From: Mercurialis annua
Taxonomy: Eukaryota; Streptophyta; Magnoliopsida; Malpighiales; Euphorbiaceae
DNA: 64,000 nucleotides
Direction: 5' to 3'
NCBI RefSeq assembly: GCF_937616625.2
Contig: NC_065570.1
Span: 34,603,665 to 34,667,664 of the forward strand
The translations under genes were made by a program, and so were the position numbers. Shown here one piece after another: positions 12,340 to 21,834 of this stretch. Positions within the stretch are counted from its first letter, which is position 1; every line of letters starts with the position of its first letter. Under the pieces are notes generated by a model. That model searched no databases. It worked only from the letters and a program-made list of their open reading frames with translations, and had not been told where the DNA came from.

Positions 12340-12464
12340 CTTAATTTAATGGCCGGAGATGATAGAGCTTTCAATTCTGAAGAAATCGCCGCTTGAATCG
12401 CTCGAATCGGACGTCGAACGGAGAAACGGCGGCGAAACGACGGAAATCGGCGATAGCTTTCCAT
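12340..12464 (-). other. Predicted leader exon coding region, element A
   Basis: Open frame of 41 codons plus two bases starting ATG at 12464, encoding an Arg-rich peptide (MESYRRFPSF...SSPAIKL) and ending at the predicted donor. Joined to the acceptor before the gag-like ORF, the phase is continuous (codon AG|C, then the ATG position). The same reading frame is kept in D (both LTRs) and in G from the RRP motif to the donor, although those copies lack this ATG and D's 5' LTR has a TGA at 46698-46700. It could be a real N-terminal extension or just a conserved 5' leader. Confidence 0.4.
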
Positions 12465-12518
12465 TTTCTCTCGATCCTTCTCTGATCTTCTTTCTTCTTT
12501 CTGATTCAAATCCAAAAC

Positions 12519-12526
12519 CTTATATG
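12519..12526 (-). promoter_or_regulatory. TATA-like box, A 5' LTR
   Basis: Sense CATATAAG about 55 nt upstream of the leader ATG and 180 nt upstream of the predicted donor. The same sequence stands at 46628-46635 in D at a similar distance from its donor. Confidence 0.5.
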
Positions 12527-12986
12527 TTAAGGTTAAAAGATCACTTTGGTCCTTATTCTTTTTCTTTATTATCATTTATCTTTTAAACTTTTCTTTTATA
12601 CGATTTAGTCCATAGCTAAATTGTTAACTTCTTTTATTATGATTTATACGTATTATTTGTCTCCGATAAATAATACAAAACTCAATATTAACACTTTCCC
12701 GTCAAAATCCAAAATTTCCATTTTCGATACAAAGTGGCTAAATTACCACTTTGGTCCCTGTACTTTATTTTGGACCTTTCTTGACATTTTTCCTTTTAAT
12801 TCCAATTCTAACTTTAGAATTGAAATATAACCTTAATTTTCTCATAGTTAGTTTCTCACAACCGACCTACTTGTAACTTATTTATCTTAATTTTATCAAA
12901 ATCTTTCCGATTTCGCCACTCTGGCGAATCTAAACTAGACACGTGGTCCAATTAGATAATTAAATATTTTGGGGTATTACAAAATC

Positions 12987-13553
12987 CATCCAAAAACATA
13001 ATATAAACGTATAAAACGAATCGAATACGTAATCGCGATACGGTTTCGCCATAACCTAATTTTCAAATCATTTTTCCATCAATTATACCCAAATAAACAG
13101 AGAAACGACTTGCTTACCGCGATTGTCCTTCGAAATACGATCGATTCGAGTTATTAAACGTCGAAAACGGACGGGAAACGGAGATCGTACGATGAAAACG
13201 GTGAGAACGGCGAAGGAAACGAAAGATAGGAAATGATGATCTGTTCTGAATCCTTCATTCTGAAGGAAATCTTATATATATATATATATAATGGCTAACT
13301 TGCACTTTGGTCCTTGAAACTTTTCAAAAGTTACAATTTAGCCCAAAACCTATCGGCGTCCAAATTTTAAAAGGTCTCTGATTGACTTGAAATTTTTTAC
13401 CATAAATACTATAAAATAATTAGTATTTCGGGATTTATATTTTATTTTATATTGATTTTCTAAGTTATTTCCTTAAATCCCGCTAATCCGCTTAATAAAA
13501 TTTATTCTAAATTCTCGATATAATTAAATTAATTCCTTTTTTGGGATATTACA
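12987..13553 (-). mobile_element. Element B, 3' LTR, part 2 (LTR 5' end)
   Basis: Resumes B's LTR after element A and its target duplication. It ends GGGATATTACA on the plus strand, i.e. the LTR starts TGTAATATCCC. A donor-like GGTAAGCAAG has its GT at 13116-13117, and a (TA)n run near 13271-13290 lies where a TATA box would be. Confidence 0.87.
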
Positions 13554-13566
13554 TTCTACCCCCTTA
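13554..13566 (-). other. Element B polypurine tract
   Basis: Sense TAAGGGGGTAGAA directly before the LTR start, with the same CGAGGACGAATTT motif upstream as in A, D and F. Confidence 0.82.
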
Positions 13567-16350
13567 TAAAAATTCGTCCTCGAATTTTCATAAATCCTTC
13601 TTATTTACTTCAACCAATCGATACCTTTATAATTACAGCAATATTTTTACCCCTCAAGTATTACATTCCTTTGTAAAGACTTGAGGTCTTATCTTCGACT
13701 TGCCATCCTTATGAACTTTCTTGATTAGTGGGGTTGCGTCCAAATATCGTTACCATCATTGCATTTTACACTTATCGCTTTTTTCTTACATCTAACGTCA
13801 TTGGGTTAAGCTTGCTGGTAATAGACTCCCTTGTTTGCATACGTCAAATTACTTGCTAGAAGTAATTGTTTCACTTATGACATATCGCGGTCGTTCCTTT
13901 ATTGGAAGTTACTTAATATCTTGTTCCTTATTCTCTTGCTACTTTGATCACAGGTTCTGATGACCTCGTCTTCTGTGAGTACTATACATTATCGTCTTTG
14001 CAATCCACCATGTCCTTGAAAATTTCGTATGTCGTCATTTCTTGACGGTTTTCCACTTACTTTCCTGTAGCAAGGTTCCTTGCTTGCATTACTTAAATTA
14101 TTTATCCAAAGTAATTATCTCACATGTAGTTCTGCTAATCTTGATCTTATATCCATTATCTTATTGTTATTTATCTTCTTACGATGCATAATTTCACTCT
14201 AGTTGATCGTAGAATGAAAAGATACTACGTCCCTGTTGTTTATTATTGTTTTACTTCGTTGACTTGCTAACATTACGGTCATGTATCATGAGTCAAATCT
14301 TTCTTAAGTTACTCCATGGTATATGTACCAAAATTCTTTCAAATTGTCTGCATCCATGTCCACGTCTTTATCGAAGTGACCTTACTTTAGGTTAGGGAAT
14401 TCTCTTCTTGGAGTTTGCCTTTGTTGTGCCAACTGTACACGTTCTCCTAAACTTGTACAGTTTGACTTAATATTTCCTTTTCATGCTTCATGGTTTCTTA
14501 GTACTGATTCTCATGAAGTTGAGTGCACCCTTGGAATTACTTGATATGCTTCACATTTTCCTGGGTGTATCTCGCCTCTCGATCCTTTGACTCCTTTTGT
14601 TTCTCCAATTGGTATTTCTTATCCTTCACTTAGGTTATATTTCAAAATTCCAAATTTATAGGTTAGTTTTGTAGCCTATGCTTGTCGATAACTAGAAGTA
14701 TTCTTCATGCTATTTCGATCCATTTCTCGATGCGTCGTTGTCCCTTTTACATCCTTTCAATAGCTTCTTACCTTAGTGACTTATGGTTTTCATTAGACAT
14801 TCCTTATCTAATGACACCTTACTTTAATCTGATCTTAATCTTCATATTGCTATACTCTTATGTCGTTACTGACCTTGTAGATTCTCGAACAATCGTGATT
14901 CTTCATAAGGCTTTTTGTCCAGTAAGAGAATTAGACCTTACTAATTCAATTCCATTATCCATCTATCCATCCTCTTCTTATAGATACTTTGCCTCTTTTT
15001 TATTATACGCCCTTTATGAAAATTCATTCTATGTTAGTTCATATATCCATAGATAACTTATACTTGAAATTATAGAAGTAATGTTTGTAGACTTTTATAA
15101 TCATCCTTCGTTTCCTTCTTGTACTTTTCTTGTACTCGAACTTCTTATGAATACTTTTACTTACGATTCATTCTTTGTCGTAATTCATTACCTCCTTTCA
15201 TATTCCTTAGTTTCATTTACTAGTACTATCTCCCTCGTGGCTTTCATAACTCCTTCCTTATACTTCTTTGTCGTCGTTCTCGCATTCCACATCATTAGTG
15301 AGAATCTTAGACGTTGCTTCCTTTGGATCACTTTAGATTCCAATTCGTTAATATTCACTTATACTCATGGGGTGTATCCATTACTGACATTCATTATGTC
15401 AACAAGACTAATCTTGGTCTCCTATTATCACATTCCCTTAAGACTTCTTGATTTCTCGTGCGAAATCCCTGTTGAATCTTATACTCGATCTTCGTAACAT
15501 GTTTCGAATCTTCTCCTTGTACAGTCATTTTATACATAATCACCTCGATTTGTGCAGACGTCTCTTGAGACTTTCCGGATCCCAAAACAAACATTACTGC
15601 CACAGAAGGTTCGCTCTCATTCTAGCAACCTCTCGAAAGTTGAAACATCGATCATTAACATCCTTCATGTCTTTTCTTTCTATTCCAATTACATATGAAT
15701 CGTTAATAAATTCCTGGCCAAGAATAACTTAAATCGTCCTTTATCTTGCTATCTTAGGTACCAATCCTAATTTCACGCAACTTCGTTATGTTCTCTATTG
15801 TCGCGAACTTAACTGTTTCTTCTTTTTCAAGCACTAGTTTCTAATTCCACAGAGTTCTGTCTAGTTATGCTTATTCAAAACATTTCAAACTAATTGGAAA
15901 TCTTTTGTTTCTTTACAACGTATACCTTTATGAACATATTTGTAAATACATTTGTGAGCTCACGTTTCAAATATTTTTATTTTAAATACTACATAGTAAA
16001 TCGTAAAGCATATACATAATTGTGGCAGGGTGATGACACCTCTCATCACCAAAGAGTTGCTCCAAATCTACAATCATCATCTAATGTACATGATGCATGT
16101 TCTAATCATATTCCATTTCTTGTTTAATCATCTATTGTGATATGTGTATTTCTAGCAGTGAATGCACAATGTATGCTTATGACATGTCTGGCCACAATTA
16201 TGCAAATTTTAAAATTTCAATAAAACTTTCAAACCTTTTTCTATAATACTTCAAAGCATTTTCATATTCAAGCTTCACTAGACGTTTCAACTCTGTGGAT
16301 GATAAACCTAATTCCGATGTTCATAGGTAAATGATTGCCTCTACTAAGCA
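13567..16350 (-). mobile_element. Element B internal region, 5' truncated
   Basis: Purine-rich on the sense strand, non-coding, with the conserved hairpin at 16030-16049. Similarity to the other internal regions fades around 16330-16420, before the expected gag-like ORF, primer site and 5' LTR; those parts are missing. Plus-strand open frames at 14682-15497 are composition artefacts. Confidence 0.7.
16030..16049 (-). other. Conserved internal hairpin, element B
   Basis: Perfect GTGATGA / TCATCAC stem with the loop GAGGTG (sense), identical to the A copy although the surrounding sequence has diverged. Confidence 0.75.
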
Positions 16351-16809
16351 CATAATGATTTATTATCTAGTTCTTATATATAAATAAACGCAATATAAAA
16401 TAATTGACTTAATCTCAATGTAATAATACTTCGATTGATAGTGTTGTTTATTTTGTTATTTAAATTATTCGAGATATTTTTGCCGATAATTATAATTACT
16501 TGGGTTTCAAACTATTGAGTTCATTTTGATATTTAATTTATATTATTTTATTATAATTATAAACTATGGTTTATAATTATGGATTATTGATTGGGTTGGT
16601 TAGACTTGGGTCACTCGACATATGAGATTAGCTTGGTAGTTTTTAGAAACTCGGCTAACCCACTATTTGAGGAAAAGATTTTATTTATTAATTAAATATT
16701 ATTTAATTAATATTTTCGGATTGGATTTTAAAAATATGAACTCAATAGGCTTGATTTATTTTCGGCATTATGATTTACTGAGAATTGTGTTCTCTGTGTA
16801 ATATTTAAT
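16351..16809 (+). mobile_element. LTR H, part 1 (5' edge uncertain)
   Basis: A/T-rich sequence leading into the H LTR, which resumes at 19280. A possible LTR start is TGTAATAATAC at 16419, but the flanking five bases do not match those after 20144, so this end cannot be fixed. The region between 16350 and 16419 is not otherwise explained. Confidence 0.5.
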
Positions 16810-19274
16810 TGTCACGACCCAAAATATTGAGCCGCAACCGGCGCTAGGGAACGGGAGTGGTAGCTCCGGAACCCGTAGCAAGCCTAAAATCACAATTAAT
16901 TTTTCGTAAATATAATATAAAATAAACAATATCAACCAACGGAAGAAAATATACATATCTAACATATAATCATACATTTACACTAACTGTTTCAAAACCT
17001 CGCGGGCTCTAGTTACCGTACCCTGTACGAACTGGCCTCGCGGTACTATATACATCAGTTTGTGTTTCAAACATCTCACCGGCATCTGGGGCCGTGGATC
17101 ATATACTAAACACGTAGCCTATCAAAATGCATATAAAACAATAACAGCAGTTAATATATACAATCAAAATGAACTGCTGTCTAGGCTACTATACTATCGA
17201 CGAAGGACCACTACTGCAGCGTTCACAAAAGTCAGAAACTAACATATACAGCTGACTTATGGACTTCAAAAATTGGCCTCTAGCTAGGTCCACAAACTAA
17301 GCACCGGAAAAACATCAAAGGTGAGGGGTCAGTATTTGGGGAAATACTGAGTGAGTGTGCATTTACTAACGGTATTATCATAAAAACATAGCATCGCATT
17401 TCAAGAAACAATAATATAAAACATATAAACATGTATTCGATCCGTACGAAACTAATATCCTAGCATGCGACACATTTCTCGAATAATCATTATCCTTCAA
17501 CCCAATCGTAAATATCAATCGCGAGTCTAACTCGCTGGTGGCCCAGCCACTAAATACGGGGACTCCAGACTACACCGTAGTCGAGTACTCACTCGTATCA
17601 AAAACCCAATCGTAAATATCAATCGCGAGTCTAACTCGCTGGTGGCCCAGCAACGTAAATTTTATAATCATCATCAGCTCCCAGTTGTGTCAAGTCATTT
17701 TTCAAATGCAAACATACTAGACTGACTCGATACTGGTGATCACACAGCCTATTGACACCCAATAGGTAGCTAGTTTCTTTGGATCGCATACTAGTTCTCG
17801 TATATAAAACTTAAGAAAACATATAACATTTAGTCAAATCATATAACATGCGATGCATATAAACAGTAGATATATATATATCTATTTAAAATAACTTTAA
17901 TATATATATAATACACGAAAGTAAAGTGCAACTCACAGTGACCGCTATCCAATCAATAACAAAGTCAATATGATAATATGCCCGTGCTAGACCACGTCGG
18001 CTGACCCCACCGTTTGCTGACACGTCTGATACATATATAGGTCAAATACACGTTTAATACATAAACGTGAACCTTATAAACCTAAAACCCTAGGTTATAG
18101 ATTTAAGTTATCACCCCTTTCGTTTCGTATTCATTTCTCTCAATTTTGATAACTTCTTAATCGGATTCTTACTTAATCGATGTACTTATCTTGACTATTT
18201 ATTATGTTAATGTTCATTTATATAATGTTTTATATCTATTTCAAAACATTTGACTGAGTTTCACACTCAAATCAAGCTATCGGAGGTCCTTTTTTGCTCC
18301 CGGAAGTCCCACGGAGATTCGGGTCGAGTTAGGGCACGTCGTGTCACCTTGGCACGTCGTGCCCTTCAATTTTTGTGAAGGGCACGTCGTGCCCTTCATG
18401 GTGCACGTCGTGCACCCTTGTGGTGCATGTCGTGCGCCTGCACGACGTGCTGAAGTGCGGGGCTCCAAAACTCCCAAAACTCATACTACTTCATACCCAG
18501 TTTATTTAAACACTTATCTTATCATTTTACAACTCAAAAACGTCAAAAACAACTCGATTCCTAACCGTACGATTCGAACATAACTTTCTATACAAAACAG
18601 CCCCTATTCTTCGAGTTTAACACCAAATTTCGAGATATTTACCTTAATTTGAAGCTTAGGATTGATAGAGCTTCCAATTCCGAAGAGATTGCCGCGAGAA
18701 TCGTCCGAAACGGACGCCGAACGGCTAAACGGCGAAGAAACGAAGTTATCGATCGAAATGAAATGTTAGCTTCTGGATCCTTCTCTGATTCATCATTCAT
18801 AATCAATTCCTTATATATATTTGGTTAAATCATCCCTTCAATCCTTATTTTCTTTATTTGTTACAAATTAACCTTTGAACTTTTCTTTTGTTCGATTTAG
18901 TCCATAACTAAATCAATTAACTCTTTAATCATAACTTATACGTATTATCTATATCCGATAAACAATATGAATCCCAATATTAATATTTTCCCGTCAAAAC
19001 TTATAAATTTCCATTTTTGAGACGTAGTGGCTAAATTACCACTTTAGTCCCTGAACTTCATTTTGGGCTTTCCTTGACATTTTTCCTTTTAATTCCAATT
19101 CTAACTTTAGAATTGAAATATAACCTTGATTTCCACATAACTAATTTCCCAAAACCGACCTACTTGAAACTTATTTACTTTATCTTTTCAGAAATTCTTC
19201 TAATATTGCCACTCTGGCGAATCAAAATTGGACACGTGGTCCAATTAGCTAATTAATTATTTTGGGGTATTACA
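16810..19274 (-). mobile_element. Solo LTR G (A/D family)
   Basis: 2,465-bp LTR starting TGTAATACCCC and ending CGTGACA in the sense direction, bounded by the perfect 5-bp duplication TTAAT (16805-16809 and 19275-19279). There is no internal region on either side, so it is a solo LTR left by LTR-LTR recombination. It keeps hairpin 1 (17330-17349), hairpin 2 (17748-17766), the minisatellite and the donor-like site (GT at 18641-18642). It is inserted in LTR H. A local duplication near 17515-17650 repeats the AATCGCGAGTCTAACTCGCT segment. Confidence 0.93.
18332..18452. repeat. Inverted-core minisatellite, LTR G
   Basis: About six units with CACGTCGTG cores, including GGGCACGTCGTGCCC and GGTGCACGTCGTGCACC. 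The one-base spacer core matches B rather than the two-base spacers of A, D and F. Confidence 0.8.
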
Positions 19275-19279
19275 TTAAT

Positions 19280-20144
19280 TGTCTAATTAATTGTGCTAGT
19301 CCTACGTGGTGTCTAGTATTCTTAGAGTTAGGGGTTGAAGCGATTTTAACCTATGATTGATTTTTAGATTCTTCGACTACTCGTGCTCCGGAGTCGAACC
19401 ACATCATATTTTAATATTATAAATGCTTTTGAATTGTTTTAAGCGATTATGGATCTGGATTGAAACCAGCTACTCGATAGGCTTGTATCGAGACCGTGTG
19501 CACCGGTAAGTACTCTGGGATCGGCAGACTAAAGTCTTGCTTACGCTGGTATATGACGAGGATATGTTTCTGTCCACTCTGGGTTTATCAGTATACTATG
19601 TCATACTTACACTGGGATCATTTCAATACTGTTATTCCATAATCATACTATATTAGTATAAAATATTTTGATTTAAAGGGTTTAAACTTAATAAATGTAA
19701 ATAGTATTGCGAACTCATCTAAGTGTATCTGACCCCGTTGTTTTCCCAAATTTTCCAGGTTTATTATTTTGAGCGATCTGCTGATCTCCGAATCTTTATT
19801 CCTCGGAGGTTTATTTTATTGTAATAAATTATCAAACTGATTTTTATTCTTAGACCGCAGTAGTAAACTAGAAGTCTTTATTATTCTAATTCTTTTGTCG
19901 GATAGATCCAACTGGCTTTATTTAATGGTTGGCCATTATATTTCTTTAACTCTGTTTATTCATTATTCAATGAAAATTATTTTATTTAAACTGTTAGTTT
20001 AAGTTGGAGTTTCGGTTGCCCCGAGCATTGGATTTTCTGCAGGTTTATATGATTGGTTGTTCTCCGCAAGGCTTACTACGGGTTTTGGTACGACCATACC
20101 CATAACCTAGCGCCGGTCGCGAACCGTGAAATTGGGTCGTGACA
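19280..20144 (+). mobile_element. LTR H, part 2 (LTR 3' end)
   Basis: Ends GGTCGTGACA at 20144. The last 434 bp are the reverse complement of the C LTR at 45736-46169, so H and C are one family. It contains a variant of hairpin 2 (19473-19492) in which the stem is CTCGATA / TATCGAG while the AGCTA and GTGTG flanks are kept. Satellite array 2 starts directly after it. Confidence 0.8.
19473..19492 (+). other. Hairpin 2 in LTR H with a replaced stem
   Basis: Perfect seven-bp stem CTCGATA / TATCGAG. The other families have CCTATTG / CAATAGG at this place. Flanks CAGCTA upstream and CGTGTGCACC downstream are shared. Confidence 0.65.
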
Positions 20145-21526
20145 TAAATTGCTAAAAAGGTTAAACGTTTCGATTTGCTTCGTAACGTTTGTAAACGTTT
20201 GGCTTAAATTGCTAAAAAGGTGAAAGGTTTTGATTTGTTTCGTAACGTTTGTAAACGTTTGGCTTCAATTGCTAAAAAGGTGAAATGCTTGGATTTGTTT
20301 CATTACGTTTGTAAACGTTTGGCTTAAATTGCTAAAAAGCCGAAACGCTTAGATTTGTTTCGTTGCGTTTGTAAACGTTTGGCTTAAATTTCTAAAAAGG
20401 TGAAACCCTTGGTCTGTGTTTCGTAACATCTGTAAAGGTTTTGCTTAAATTGCTAAATATGTGAAATGTTTGGATTTGTTTCGTAACGTTTGTAAACCTT
20501 TGGCTTGAATCGCTAAAAAGGTGAAACGTTTGGATTTGTTTCATAACATTTGTAAACGTTTGGCATAAATCGCTAAAAAGGTGAAACATTTGGATTTGTT
20601 TTGTAACGTAGTAAACGTTTGGCTTAAATCGCTAAAAAGGTGAAACGTTTGGATTTGTTTCGAAACGTTTGTAAACATTCGGATTTAATAGCTACATAAA
20701 CGTTTGGCTTAAATTGCTAAAAATGTCAAACGCTTGGATTATTTTTGTAACGTTTGTAAACGTTTGGCTTAAATTCCTAATAATGTGAAACGCTTGGATG
20801 TATTTCAGAACGTTTGTTAACGTTTGGCTTATGTTGGTAAAAAGGTGAAACGCTTGGATTTGTTTTGTAACGTTTGTAAACGTTTGGCTTAAATTGCATA
20901 AAAGGTGAACCGCTTGGTTTTCTTTCGTGACATTTGTAAAGGTTTGGCTTAAATTGTTAAAAATGTGAAACATTTGGATTTGTTTCGTAATATTTTAAAC
21001 ATTTGGTTTTGTTTCGTAACGTTTGTAAACGTTTGGCTAATTAAATCGCTAAAAAGGTGACGTTTAGATTTGTTTCGTAACGTTTGTAAATGTTTTGATT
21101 AAATTGCTAAAAAGACGAAACGTTTGGATTTGTTTCGTAATGTTTGTAAATGTTTGGCTTAAATCGCAAAAAAGGATAAACGTTTGGATTTATTTCGTAA
21201 CGATTGTAAACGTTTGACTTAAATCACTAAAAAGGTGAATTGTTTGGATTTGTTTCGTAACATTTGTAAACGTTTGGCTTAAATCTCTAAAAAGGTGAAA
21301 AGTTTGGATTTGTTTCATAACGTTTTAAACGTTTGGTTTACATTTCTAAAATGGTGAAACGTTTGAATTTATTTCGTAATGTTTGTAAACGTTTGGCTAA
21401 AATCGCTAAAACTAAACGTTTGCTTTTGTTTCGTAACGTTTGTAAACGTTCGGCTTAAATCGCTAAAAAAGTGAAACGTTTGGATTTGTTTCATGACGTT
21501 TGTAAACGTTCGGCTTAAATCGCTAA

Positions 21527-21834
21527 GGGTTAATGTAAAAAAAACCACGAACTTTACACATTTTCTTATTTTAATCATGCAGTTTAAATTTTCTCATTTT
21601 CATGCACAGACTACCACTTTTTCTCAATTTCATGCATGGTTCTGAGGTTGCACTCATTCATTGGTGTAAAATGACCTCCGCCTAAGCGAATTACACCAAT
21701 AGAGTCGTGACACCTCAGCATCATGAATGCATTTAAGAAAAAGTAATAGTTCATACATGAAAATAAAAAAAATTAAATTGCGTAATTAAAATAAGAAAAC
21801 GTGAAACGTTGGTGAATTTTTATGACATTAATCC
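21527..21834. mobile_element. MITE-like element, copy 1
   Basis: 308 bp with imperfect terminal inverted repeats of about 60 bp beginning GGGTTAATGTNA and ending ATTAATCC. No coding capacity. Flanking TAA/TAA suggests a 3-bp target duplication, which would fit a PIF/Harbinger-type MITE, but the superfamily is a guess. Confidence 0.7.

Larger units (their letters stand above)
3594..12981 (-). mobile_element. Element A: complete non-autonomous LTR retrotransposon
   Basis: Complete minus-strand element of 9,388 bp bounded by the 5-bp target duplication AAATC (3589-3593 and 12982-12986). The two LTRs (3594-6053 and 10459-12981) start TGTAATACCCC and end CGTGACA in the sense direction. They are nearly identical apart from scattered substitutions and two extra minisatellite units in the 5' LTR, so the insertion is fairly recent. 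The 4.4-kb internal region has a Met-tRNA primer site, one decayed gag-like ORF, a long purine-rich non-coding stretch and a polypurine tract. No protease, RT, RNase H or integrase motif is visible. The TTCGAGGACGAA motif by the polypurine tract resembles Ty3/gypsy ends. It is inserted in the LTR of element B. Confidence 0.95.
10459..12981 (-). repeat. Element A 5' LTR
   Basis: 2,523 bp, about 64 bp longer than the 3' LTR because the minisatellite (11920-12147) has two more units. Hairpin 1 is at 10966-10985, hairpin 2 at 11342-11360 and the GC-rich hairpin at 12148-12171. Confidence 0.93.

Noticed and set aside
14682..15497. Plus-strand frames of 124 and 138 codons, and similar ones at 7616-8118 and 28981-29259
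   Set aside because: They lie antisense in pyrimidine-rich internal regions; the composition gives few stops. The residues are low-complexity hydrophobic and serine-rich with no family match that I recognise.
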